64,000 nt of DNA from Cyanophora paradoxa (lineage: Eukaryota; Glaucocystophyceae; Cyanophorales; Cyanophoraceae), in NCBI GenBank assembly GCA_004431415.1, contig QPMI01000145.1:62001-126000 (forward strand), given 5' to 3'. Each line of letters starts with the position of its first letter. Position 1 is the first letter of the stretch. Position numbers and translations under genes: made by a program. This document shows, piece after piece, positions 10,529 to 21,376 of the stretch. The notes beneath the pieces are model-generated. The model was not told where the DNA came from and ran no database searches. It saw nothing but the letters and a program-made list of their open reading frames with translations.

Positions 10529-12351
10529 TCAGGGTTTAAAGCCAAGCGGCGAGATCCCAAAGATGAGAAGAGAGAGGAGGAGATCTCCGCGGTGGTACCT
10601 CACGTGTTCCCGTGCAGGACAGAGGAGCGGGCGTGGAAGGCGGTGGAGGTGGCGGTGTCGGTGGAGCGACAGGGAACAGATGGACAGGTTGCTGGAGGGG
10701 CGAGATGGGGAGGGTGGAGCTGGAGAGCCCGTTTCGAGAAGAGGAAGGGTGGAGGAGGGGAGGGTGCGGGGAGGAGGCTGGGGTGAGGGCCGGGCCTCTT
10801 CGGTGGGGAGGGCGGGGCGGCGGCCGGTCTTGTGGGGGAGGCCGGTCTTGAGGTTCGGGAAGAGGCTCGGGCACAGCTGATGCGGCTGCGGACGACGCTC
10901 CATCCCGCCGCTGGGCGTGACCATGAGCAGCAGCAGGGGTGACGGAAGCTGCTGCAGCTGTTCTAGATCTGCGGGGGCGAGGTCCGGGTCCGGAATTATT
11001 GCCTCGGGCTGCACGGAATCCCGCCGACTCTTGAATTTCTCGAAGGAGGCGCGGGCGTCGCGTCCGCACTGTTGCCGTGCCGTCGGCTTGTGCCACTGGT
11101 GTGTCAGGCGGGGCACTTGCGTTGGCGGACTGTCCTTTGGACTCTGGGGCCTAGCTATAGAGGTGTCGCTGACGGCCGACGGGCGCGGGCGGGGTTGGAA
11201 GAAGGTGCGGATGTCTGCTCGCGAGTTCCGGGCCGCAGGCCTTGGGGTAGGCTGCGCGCTCAGCGGGGGCCGGTATTGGGGTTCCGGTGCGGGCGTGACT
11301 ATTTTGGGCCTGGATGGGCCTGCAATGGCTTCATCTTGGGGGCGCGGTCTGTCTCGCTGGTTTTGGGGGGCGACACTGGAGCGGTACATTTTCCTTTGCG
11401 TTTGTGCTGCGCCAGGGCTTCGGGGAGGCAGCAGCGTAACCGCACCGGCAGCTGAGGGGGCATCCCGTGGCAGTTCTCCCGGGGCCAGCGCAGCCACCGG
11501 TATTGCCCGGGGCTGCTCGGGCTGGGAGGCGGTGCTCGTGGGCGCCTCCGTATCCAAGGCCTGCGAGCCTAGAATCCGAGAAAGAATGAGGCCGCGCCAG
11601 GTGGCGCAGTTAGACACAGTGCCCGTGAAGGAGGGTGTGTAGGCCGTGGGGTCATGTTCCAGAGCACGGACAAGTATTTCGGCGAAGGCACAGACGAAAA
11701 TCCCGCAGTTGAAGCGATCGTTTTGGGCCGGGATGGGGAATCGGGTGGCTGAGGGGAGGGGCCAGGTGAGAGCGTCGTCGGCGCCGGTCGAGGAGCCTAG
11801 GGCTGCGCATTCGCGCTCCATGTTGAGCCATTTTAGGAGGGGCAGGAGTTGACGGCGGGCCTCTTCGGGGCCCGGGAGATTGTATCCATCGTATAGTTCA
11901 GCACGGCGAGCACGGAGATGGAGGGCTGCAAGGATCCAGTGGCCCGGGTGTGGATAGGGAAGAGTAATAGGTCATAGTCAAAGACATTAATTCCGCGCCC
12001 AGCGGTGCGACGGCGCAGGCGGGCGCTGCCCGCCGGCGTTATTGTCTGGGGAATAGCGGCGTAGAAAGTGTGCGGGAAAAGTAAGACGCGTCGGCGAGGG
12101 TTAATTTCTCCGCTCGCAAGAAGGTTTAGTCGGGCAAGGTAGTAGTTGATGACGTCGGCGTTCACCCAGGACGAGCCGTTCAGCGTGGCTAGGTCATGGA
12201 GCGATACGGAGGCACTGCCAAACAGTGCAGCGGGGCCGCTGCGGGCTGCCGGGAGCTCTCGGACTGCGCTGTTGGGTAGAGCGCGGGTAGGGGAGCGGCG
12301 TACTTGGGCCCAGGCGGCACGTAATGCAGGTGGGACGGCGGAGCCGGCCAC
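10529..12351 (-). pseudogene. LINE ORF2 C-terminus: ULP1/SENP-like cysteine protease domain (C48)
   Basis: C48 proteases cleave SUMO or related conjugates using His-Asp-Cys. In order on the minus strand: SSWVNADVINYYLARLN, LLFPHTFYAAI, RGINVFDYDLLLFPIH (frame of 12351), then a one-base frame change to PGHWILAALHLRARRAELYD (His codon 11939-11941, Asp following), then FPIPAQNDRFNCGIFVCAFAE (Cys codon 11705-11707, with the oxyanion Gln six residues before it). Spacing and order fit ULP1. A long Pro/Gln-rich tail follows, ending at 10529 and containing ADIRTFF, which loosely resembles a non-canonical PCNA-binding box. The domain lies between the RT C-terminal region and the poly-A, so it belongs to the LINE and is not a separate gene. 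The frameshift makes this copy dead. Confidence 0.8.
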
Positions 12352-12411
12352 CCTGCATTACTGGCATTAATATTGGTGATGCTGTTAGCAGCTGCCGGCC
12401 TAGCTACAGGT

Positions 12412-13570
12412 CTAGGTCTCGGGCTCGAGCTCGGGGCGGCGGTAGGGGGCACCGGCGTTGCGGGTATCGCTGTTGTAGGGGGGCCGTGGCCGGCCACGGT
12501 GCTGGGGAGCAGCGCGGGTTCGAGAGCGGCGCGACTGGCTGACTAATTGTAGGTCTGATGAGAGGGTGAGCTGGCCGTTGGGTATCCGTCGACGCGGGGC
12601 CGGGGCCACCACGGTCGAGGGGCTCGTGGGCTCATCCCTAATCCTGGCTGGCATCGACCTCGCCGGTGAGGGCTCAGCAGGGCGCGAGGGTCGAGGTGCA
12701 TGAGTTTGGCGGCGAGTAATCCCGTGTCGGCGTTGCCAGGACTGGACTTCGCTATTGCGAGCCTTCCAGATTGCTTGGGTGTAGTCTATGATGGTGGCCA
12801 TAATTGCGTTGGCGCATTTAAGCGCCGCCGGTCTACGTACATCTAAGTAAATCAGGGCAGGGATGAGGCTACGAGGAAGGAGGAGCCTGACGGTGTGGCG
12901 GGGAGAATCGCAGGCAAGGTCGGCGAAGAGTTTGCTGCCGAGGCTTTGCCACTGATCGGGCAGGCCATAGAGTGGCTGCGTGAGGTGCGAAGGAAGGGGG
13001 CCCGGCCGTTGGCGCTGACGCTCTGACCATCCCCAGTTTGCATCGTCAGCCAGTGCAAAGGCCGGGAACAGTTGGCGCAGCAACAGTCCGTCCTGGCGCA
13101 GGGCCGGGGGCAGCTTGTAGGCTGGGTCGCCAGCTGCAGCCGCATCGACTGCAGTTTTTAGGCGTTGAGACGATATGGTTTCGTACAATAGGTTGAATAT
13201 CTTAGTTTGGGCTTCGATACGGAGGGTGCGTGTTGCTGGGCAGAGACCAAAGGCGTGGTCGTGGGTTTCAGGCGTCCCGCTAACGATAGGGGGGGCCGCG
13301 GTGCCTGGCGTGCGTCTCGTGCGGCCGGTCGCCGTTGGGGCCGTTCCGGATCCCACCGTCTTCCTCGGGGTCGGACGCAGGCGGCTGCCATGGCGGGGCT
13401 GGGGTGGGCCGGCCGTCTGGGCCTAGCACGGACGCGCAGCCTGCGCGAACACAGAGTCCATTTGGATTTATTGCACTATAGAGATGGGGAGCGTCCCGGG
13501 CACGTTCACCCATGAGGGGTGCGAGTCCGGAGCTGAATTTCGTGATTTGAGCAAGCCTCGCATTCAGGGG
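12412..13570 (-). pseudogene. LINE ORF2: Cys/His (zf-RVT-like) and linker region
   Basis: An open frame contains GTPETHDHAFGLCPATRTLR, matching the ET-x-x-H-x-x-x-x-C pattern of the Cys/His region after RT and RNase H in many LINEs, and AIWKARNSEV, matching the common IW-x-x-RN motif. The first Cys pair seems to be in another frame (about 13440), consistent with a frameshift. A basic, Pro-rich linker leads into the protease domain. Confidence 0.65.
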
Positions 13571-15279
13571 TGCGATGCATCGCGGGAGAGCCCTTTCTTG
13601 CGGTATTCGCGGGCGAGGCGCGCACGGTCGACCGGACTGCCCAAATGGCATTTTTCGGTTGCAAGGAGACGGGAGAAGTTCCGAAATTCGCACGTATTTT
13701 TTACGTGTGCTCGCGGGTCAGACTCAACTCTGTAAACTCTACGAGTGTCGTAGTTCTCGTTCCAGCAGCGCGGGGGCGAAAAGAGTAGGACCATGTCAAA
13801 TCCGCCAGGGGAAAGACCGGCTCCCGGCGGGCGTGCCACGCGCGTTTTGATGCAACTGTTGCGGCCGGGACGGGTCTTCGGGGTCAGATTGCCAGGCTGC
13901 TTCCTCAGGGTCAGCCCAGGAAGAAAGTTCCCGGCCGTCGAGTGCCTGCCGGGAGAGGTCTGCGCTGGGTGCAGAGCCAGTGCCGCAGCGGCGAGGCGGT
14001 CGGCTCGTGCGTTGTCCCGATCAAATGCACGGTTTGGAACCCGTTCTTCTTCCACCAGCAGGGGCAGGCTTGGTAGTCCTGGTGTATGCTGACCTAGCGC
14101 AGCCCGGGCTTCGCGCCGCCTCTGTCGTTCTGCTCGCCTGGAGGCACGAGACGCTTGCTGCATTTGGTGGACGGCTCGGCGGGCGTTCCGACGGTGGATG
14201 TGGGCAGTGCCCGCGCGAAGGTGCTCGGAGATATAGTTGTAGGCGCCGGTTAGCGGGTTCGCGCGCCCTTCGTATACTCCCGTGCCGGGGCCATATTGAG
14301 CTATCAGTTCCGCCTCCGTAGGTTCGGGAGCGACCGGGTCTCGGTCAGAGAGGTAGGATTCGTATGAGTCTGCGTCTGATTCCGAGTCGTGGTCGGCCAC
14401 TTCAGCGGGGCGGCAGCCGGGCGCGGCGGCGCCGAGTTATATATTCTTTCTGGTGGGCTTTGACTTTGACAAGACGTTCTTCGTATAGCATTCTGTCGGG
14501 TGCCACGGCCCTTGCTAGTGCAAGCCGGATGCACTGCACCTCAGCATACGCTTTAAGGTGATGGGAGTACGAGGCTCGAATGCAGCTGCGAAGGGTGGCG
14601 GTGGCGCGATGCGAGACGTACTTGGAATAGTCCGCCATTGCAGTGAAGCTGTCAGTTTTCACTGTGCAGCCTTCGGAGAGAGCAGCAGGGCGGACAGGAC
14701 GGCGAGGAGCTCGCCTTTGTTATTGTTCACTGTGCCAGGACACGGGGCCACGAAAAAGTCGCTGCCGTCGGTCGGGATGGCGTCTGCAAGGCCGCGAAGT
14801 TTCGCCACCTGGTCAGTATCGACGCCGGTTGTGCCCAGCCGGTCAGCTAGTGCGTGAATTTGTTGACGGAGGGCTATCCCTCGCTGCGTGCGGGCAGCTT
14901 CGTCAGCTAGTGAGGCCGGGTTGCTCTCACGGGGCCAGACGCCAGCGTAGGCCGTGAGTGCAGCTTCTGAGGCGGCGTCCATGGTACTGGCATCCGTGGC
15001 TGCGAGTCGGCGCTCGCGGTCGAGCGGGAGGGAGGTGCGGCCGAGCTCCGCGGCAATCAGGTTCCAAAATGGGTCAGCATACTCTGACGATGGGATGCAG
15101 AAGTCGCTCAACTGTCGGCGTTGGGGGTAGGCCCGAGGCGCTGTCGGCGGGGGGACGGTCCCAGGGTCGCGAGCGGCGACTCCATCTGGCCGCTGGGGCG
15201 CCTCGTGATCATCTGGATCATAATTCCAGTCCTGTTCCCACGGGGGAGGAAATGAGTGTCGCGGAACTCGGGCCACCAC
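13571..15279 (-). pseudogene. LINE RNase H domain, split over three frames
   Basis: Pieces of an RNase H fold occur in order: LAATDASTMDAAS...TAYAGVW (frame of 15279), NNNKGELLAVLSALLLSP (near 14700), then KTDSFTAMADYSKYVS and ERLVKVKAHQ (frame of 14662), then RDNARADRLAAAAL (about 14020). These correspond to the first Asp, the Glu, the second Asp and the final D-x-x-A motif. An extra segment of about 100 residues separates KAHQ from the last motif. Two or more frameshifts are needed to join them. Confidence 0.7.
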
Positions 15280-15657
15280 GTTATTTTATCTTCAAGGAAA
15301 ATGCGAGCATGCTCGGCGACACGGCCTGACCGCGACTCGGGGACCAGGCTCTGAAGTCGGGCGGGTAGATGTAGGCTGTGTCTTCGGTCCAGCGGCACCG
15401 TTGGGAGGCCGGGTCTGAGTGGTCACATGCGCGGCGGAGAGCCTCTGCTTCCGGCGTTTTCGCTGTGAAGCGGCTGTCGCATTCTTTGGGATCCATTATG
15501 CAGCGGAAGAAGGAGACGGGTTCGCCGGTGGTGTCATATATGTGGTCCTCTCGGTCGTCCTGGCCTTTGTCTCGGCGGACCCAGTGTTCGAGCTCAACTA
15601 GGACGCGTTCTCTGCCGTCGTCAGCGTCAGTTGTCCGCCGGATATTGCAGATGCGTC

Positions 15658-18197
15658 CTAGATACGCTTCCGTTGTCCAAACGAAGCCGCCGACTTTGTA
15701 CTGGGCGAGAGCAGGCCGGCTTCAAGAAGGGTACGTTGGGCTGCAGCCGGATTTTGCGCAGGCTGCAGGTGCATGGGGAAGCGGAGACGACGGGGGATGG
15801 CGCGCGGGCCGACGGGCTGACATATTGCTCGGGTGAACGACGGGAACCAGGAGGGAGGTCTATTGAGTCGCTGTTTAATTTTCCCGCTGCCCCATAAGCT
15901 AATCCAGTCGAGCACACTGACGCCGTCGGGCCCCGTGACGTCAGCAGCTGTGAGGATATCGTGGCGCCAAAGGAATGGTGCAGCCGCACGCAGGAGGCGC
16001 GGGGGGAGCAGTGTTGTGAGCACAAAGCGGCGTTCGAGCTGCGGGTGAGGCAGGGCCGGAACGAGATAGTCCTTGCCTGAGTCGAGTTTGTAGCCGGCGC
16101 GGGTCAGATTTCGCGCTACAGCTAGTGCAAAATTGTCTCTGTAGGCTGCGGGGCCCAGCTGTAAATTGGGGTAGCAGTATGGCGGAAGGGGAAGCCCCAG
16201 TTGCTCCTGCGCTGCGAAAATGCGGTGCATGATATACGGGAGAAGCAGGGGGTGGTTCGTGCGGATGGTTTCATCGAGCACGTGAATGGCCAGCTGTTCG
16301 TCCTCCGTTCTCTTGAGGCCGTAGAAGCCTCGGCTCCACATGAGCGCGTTGGGCGTGGACCCCTAAGGCGGGCATGATGTTTAGTGAGCGTCATCCAGAG
16401 AGTGTCGAGCTGGGCACATTGTCTCTCGGTAAAGGAAACAATCTTGCAGGCGTAAGTGATGCGAGGGAGAAGGACGCTATTTACTATGTATATCGTCTCT
16501 TTGGCGGTGAGTTTCTTACGCCTTAGTATCGCGCAGGCTGCCCGAGCTGTTGAGTATACAGCCTCAAATTGCCGCCGCCAGTCCAGATTTGCTGTCATCC
16601 AGACCCCGAGCACCTTGAATGGTTTGTTCGGCGCAAGGACTTTGTCGGCCGGTTCTTTAGCATCGGGCGGGCCTAGTAGCGGGGCAGACGGGCGTGGGGA
16701 GACGTTGTTGTACGTAAATTCGGTTTTCTTCGCGTTGAGGGCAATATCATGTATCCAGAAGAATTCAGAGGCCAGGTCTGCGTGCAGCTGGATGCCCCGG
16801 GCTGTACCGCTAATAAGTACGGTGTCGTCTGCGTATGCTTGCCCCGGCGAGGTCACCCGAGGCAGGCGCGCTCGCAGGCGTCGGGTGGGCGCGGGCAGGT
16901 TAGCGTCAGACGCAGAGGGCGGCGGGCCCATGGAGTATTGGGTGCTCTCCGCAGCGCTGACTTCGCGTAAAGCCGATAGAAATACGTCATAGAAGATGAG
17001 CCAGTGAATTGGGGACTCGGTTCCTCCTTGCGGGAGCCCGCACTCCACATCGAAGGGGTCAGTTGGGCCGTACCCTGTCGCGACGGACGCTGTACGTGAT
17101 GTTGATATTTGTCCGTAGAGGCTTATGTACCGTTCGGGAATTTTTAGGCGGCGGAGTGCCATTTCCATGCTAGACCAGCTGACGCTGTCGTAGGCTCTGC
17201 GAATATCTAGCAGTAGCAGATAGATCGGTTTCGAGAATTGTTTTGCGTCCTCCAGTAGCGCGCGCAGCATGTACAGAGGCTCGTCGGTGGACTTGCCTCG
17301 AGTAAAGGCGAAGTTCGCGCCCTGTAATATGTCGTGTTTGCGGAGAACGCGCGAGAGGCGGTCAGTGAGGACTGCCGTCACGAGTTTCAGCGTGCATTCT
17401 TGGAGTGTAATGGGGCGGACATTGTCAGGGTGCCCATCCCATTCCCCGCCCTTGGGGATAAGACATATATTTCCGTGAAGAAGGGGCGCAGGGACAGACG
17501 AGAGTTTTAGGATCAGATTTACCGTAGTGAGGATTACCTGGCGGCACGTCGGGAACAGGTTATCGGGTTCTTGGAGCGGCTCCGGGTCCAGGCCCGCCTT
17601 GCGTAGTTCTTCGCAAGTTTTCTTTGAAAGGACCGGTGCCGTCCACAGCATTTTTATCATTTCGTGGGAAAATCCCGAGGGCCCCGCCGCACCGTTTCGG
17701 AGAGAGCCGATGATTCGGTCCAGTTCGGCCTCGCTGGTGGGTTCCATTAGGTACACATAAATTGCATCATCAATATCCTGGCGCGGGGAGTGAAGTCGGC
17801 GCCATATTGAGGCCTCCTGTGCACATGTACTAAGTGGCAGCGCGCCCGGGTCCCTGTTCGCTGTGAGTGGGCTACGCTGCCGTGTCCAGGCATGCATGTG
17901 ATGGCGTGCGAACTGTTTCACTGCATCTTCATTGCCGTATACCTGATATTCTCCAGCGTGGCAGAGGGAGAAGGAGGTAATCGGCCTGCGTTCTGGGGCT
18001 TCAAGTGTTTGGCGGAGGTATTGGGCGAGGTCTGTCTTGAACATGCGCTGCGAGCGCTCTCGGTTTGCTCTGATTGTCGTGGCTTCGAAACGTTTAATGT
18101 GGGCCTGGACTTTGGTGTCCAAGGCCGAGGCCCAAGTGGTGAAGCTTGGAAAATAGTCGAGCCAGCTTGGTTGTCGGGCAGAGAATGGCGGCGGCAC
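15658..18197 (-). pseudogene. LINE reverse transcriptase
   Basis: A 691-codon frame (16122-18197) contains non-LTR RT motifs: ICLIPKGG, NVRPITL, LLLDIRRAYDSVSW, GLPQGGTESPIHWLIF, and the catalytic box YADDTVLISG with downstream KKTEF and FKVLGVW. The thumb continues in another frame (15658-16341), so at least one frameshift lies near 16300. Order and spacing place it with APE-encoding LINEs. Confidence 0.88.
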
Positions 18198-18599
18198 AGG
18201 GGTAGTGGGAGTTTAAGATAGCCTGACCGCTTGTCTATTGGGAGTTTGTCAAGCCGGCGGTTGTGATTTGAGATTGCCCTGCGCAGGTCAGAGAGGGAGT
18301 GCCGTACGCGGCGCGGCGTGGAGTCGATCCCGTGGCGCGCCGCTTCCCATGCCTTGCGCAGTTCCTGGGCCCTCGTGAGCAGGTTGGATTCGGGGCGGCC
18401 GCGGCGGGAGAATTTTTGAGGGATTTTTGGGGGCGTAAAGATGCCAAATACTGGCGATTGGCCGAGGTCACAGATGTGGGCGAGAGTGGATTTGAGGGCT
18501 TCGTGCAGGCGGGCTAGGCGGTCCTCTGGCGGGGTGCCGTCGTCGTCCTCCAGCGTTGCGAGTAGCTCTCGTACGCTAGCTGAGGACCCCGGCACCGGC

Positions 18600-19947
18600 T
18601 GCTGTAGCTTTTCTTCCAGTAGTTCTTTGAAGCGAAGTTTTGTGAGCGATGCCTGTGTCGCGTACTTGAAACGCGGGGGGCCGGGCGAAGACGCTGGGGG
18701 CCCCAGTTTATATTTGATGGCCAGGGCCCGTTTACTGTACTCTGCAAGGAGTGGGAAATGGTCCGAGGGGAAAGGGGCGTTTCTAGGCGACGCTTGGGCC
18801 GCTCGAAGGGCGTTAGTCGCGACTTGGGATTGTAAGATGTAGTCGAGCCTGGTAGCATGGCGGAGCGTGCCATCTGGGGCGATGCCTCGAGGGTTGGGGT
18901 TGTCAGGAGCGTCAGGAAATATGAAGGTGATTTGGTCGTCGGTGCCCATGGCTGTGGCAGCGTCGGAGAGGGTCCAGTCGTGAAGCAGTTCATGCCACCA
19001 GCGGTGATCAGGTTCTCGTGTGGTCGCATATTGCCCCTGTCTGATTTTGCCCGTCTCGGGACAGAGGCAGCTGTTAAGATCGCCAAGGAGGAAAAAGTGC
19101 GCGCGGGGCGGAGCGCCCAGTCAGCGTACATGGTCGCGCGGAGATAGTCGAAGATTTTCGCACTTTCAGTAGACCGCGCCGTCCGACTTTCGCCGGGGGG
19201 AGGTACACGCTGGCGATAAAGATCTGAACATTATTTGCAAATCGAAGCTCACAGCCGGCCACGCGGCCTGGCATTGTGTAGGTCTTAAAACAGTGCTTGG
19301 CCATATTTTCTGAGAGAAAAAGGGCTACGCCGGAGCCGCGGGGGAGGCTCGATTTTGGCGGAGTTTCTTCTGCGAGAGGGCGGGGTGGGCGGGGCTCGAG
19401 CTGGGAGCTCCTGAGCACTAGTTGTGCGCGTGGCCGAGTCGGCGTGCACGGACGTGAGCATGAGCCCCGATGTCACTGACCTGCGCATCGCTCTGACCGT
19501 AGCCTGGGTGCAGTTAAGTGATTGGACCCCTAATACGCTCAGCCCCCAGTCAAGCATATATTTCTGGATCTGGCCGACATGGTTGACGCTAGAGCAGGTG
19601 CGGGCGTTCCAGGTCGCGAGTCTCCAGTACTGGTCAGAGTCAAAGCGGCGGCGTATGATACCCGATTTTCGGTGAGTGCCCGCAGGTTTGGCTCCGAGGC
19701 GCTCGTGTGTAAACAGCTCGAGGGGAAATAGCGTGCGGAGCAGCGGCGCGGGACGGCCGGCACCAGCGGGGCCAGGCGTGTTATATGCGGTCATGGGACT
19801 CTGGGCGGGTGGAACATTTTCTTGTGCCCCTGGTGCAGGCCAGACTCCAGGCCTGGGTTCTTCGCGGCGGTGCGCGGGGGGCGGGCCGGATAGCGCTGTC
19901 GTTGGATGCCATGATGCCGGGCTCGCGCGTGATGCATGGGCCAGCAT
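18600..19947 (-). pseudogene. LINE apurinic-type endonuclease domain, frameshifted
   Basis: Fragments appear in order: YWRLATWNARTCSSVNH (about 19620), GLSVLGVQSL (the usual Glu appears as Gln here), SGVALFLSENMAKH (about 19300), IFIASVYLPPAK (about 19210), FFLLGDLNS (about 19080) and ATRLDYIL...SDHFPLLAEY (about 18740-18850). These match the WN, E, SVY-P, GD-N and SDH signatures of the exonuclease-endonuclease-phosphatase fold. Two frameshifts separate them. Confidence 0.8.
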
Positions 19948-20045
19948 GGCCGGGTCAGCTTGGCCCGCCGCGGCGAGGGCCGAGCCCGCTGCCGCTGCCT
20001 GGCGGCGCCACCCCGCATTCGCATGTGAGCCTCTAGCGCTGTGGT

Positions 20046-21376
20046 CATGGCAGCTATCGGCCCGATTGACTGGTTGCTCCCGATTGGCGGGTGCACAATG
20101 AATGGCGACGACGACGTAGTGCCGGCGCTAGCGGCCGGTCCGGGAGGGCAGAAAAAATTCTTTTTCTGTTCATGCATATGTCTTGGGGCCGGGGACTCGG
20201 ACGGTTCGCCGGAGCCAGTGATCGAGCTCGCGGTAGGCGTCGCGGAGATTCGAATTCGGGTCGGGATCCAGCTGCAGCGCCGGCCGCGGCGTGCACCGCC
20301 GTGCAGTCTACAGTGCAGACCGTACACGTGCGGGCCACTGACAGTGAGGCTACGTATGCTATGCTGGCGGTAGCGCCGGCGGCGCACATACACAGTGTCA
20401 TACTGGTACTAGTAATTGTAGTGGCGGTGGCGCTAGCTGTTGTGATTGCCTTGGCGTACCCATCTTTGGCAGCCCTAGCTCTAGATCGGGATCTGGGGCC
20501 TGCTAGGTCGTGATCGGGGGGGCTGTTACTACTCAAGTTAAAGGTGGCGCCGGCGCCGGTGCGCGTGCCGGCGCCAGCTGTTTCGGTATCATATGCATTA
20601 GTGCTAGTGCAAGGCATTATAACTACTCGGAGCCGCGTATACGTATACGTACGTGCCGACGGCGCCGTCAGGTCGAGGCCGGCATCGGCACCGGTACCGG
20701 CGTCGGCGTCGGTCCTCTGGCATCTTTGATCATGACAGGCTAGCCGGCGCCGGCGCCGTAGTACTAGTAGCTTCTGAGGTACAGGTCTGTAGCGGGGGCC
20801 GGCTTCGGCACCGGCCTCGGGCTCCTGGCTTCGCTTAGGGACTAGCTGTCGTGTTACGTATACAGCAGGATCCGCGGCCTGCTGGGGCCGAGTCCGGGAG
20901 GCAGCGGTCGGTGTCGTAAGAACAGGCTGGCGCTTCAGGCCGGTGGTGCAGTCATGATTAGACTGTTCTCCTAGCGTGGCTGTCGAGCGTGCGCGAGCCC
21001 GGGCTAGCCGGATCCGCACAGTTGATGGGTACGTTTTCCACCCACGTACCCCTCTGGGCCTCGCGTGCAAGTCGTGATCGGGTCTAGATCTACAGGGCCA
21101 GGTGCGCGTCCGGCGCGTATGAGTACGGGTGTTCTCCTTTGGGTCCCCACTGGTACCACCGCTCTGCACCTGTTTAGCTCTAGCTCGAGATCTGGATGTT
21201 GTGACTTCGGCGTCGAGGTGTCCGTACATGACGGGACTAGAGCTAGCGCTATTACTGGTTCTGACGGGACTAGAGCTAGCGCTATTACTGGTTCAGGATC
21301 TAGGCCGGAGGGGCTTGGCTGCCTTACTCTTAGCTTGCTGTGGCTCGCGGCGGTTGGCGCTGGAGTTGCAGCTAGC
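20046..21376. other. Probable LINE 5' region; short tandem repeats, no gene supported
   Basis: A 391-codon minus-strand frame (20054-21229) is low in hydrophobic core, rich in Thr/Arg/Ala and shows no domain. It may be LINE 5' UTR or a degenerate ORF1. A roughly 31-bp unit (GGGACTAGAGCTAGCGCTAT, then TACTGGTTC) is repeated twice at 21233-21297. ACGTATACGTACGT palindromes lie at 20640-20655. Confidence 0.35.

Larger units (their letters stand above)
10220..20045 (-). mobile_element. Decayed APE-type LINE with C-terminal ULP1-like protease; 5' edge uncertain
   Basis: Read on the minus strand, a single element runs endonuclease (18600-19950), reverse transcriptase (16120-18200), RNase H (14000-15280), CCHC-like and IWKARN region (12400-13500), ULP1-like protease (11640-12350), Pro-rich tail, AATAAA, poly-A. 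The 3' end is fixed by 12 T at 10220-10231 on the plus strand, with AATAAA about 18 bases before the tail. It is inserted after GCGCCCGCA inside the terminal repeat of YR unit 0. Several frameshifts separate the domains, so it is inactive. The 5' limit is an estimate, and no matching target duplication was found. Confidence 0.85.

Noticed and set aside
20054-21229. 391-codon frame upstream of the LINE endonuclease as ORF1
   Set aside because: Composition is low complexity with no RNA-binding or coiled-coil signature. It could equally be untranslated LINE sequence.
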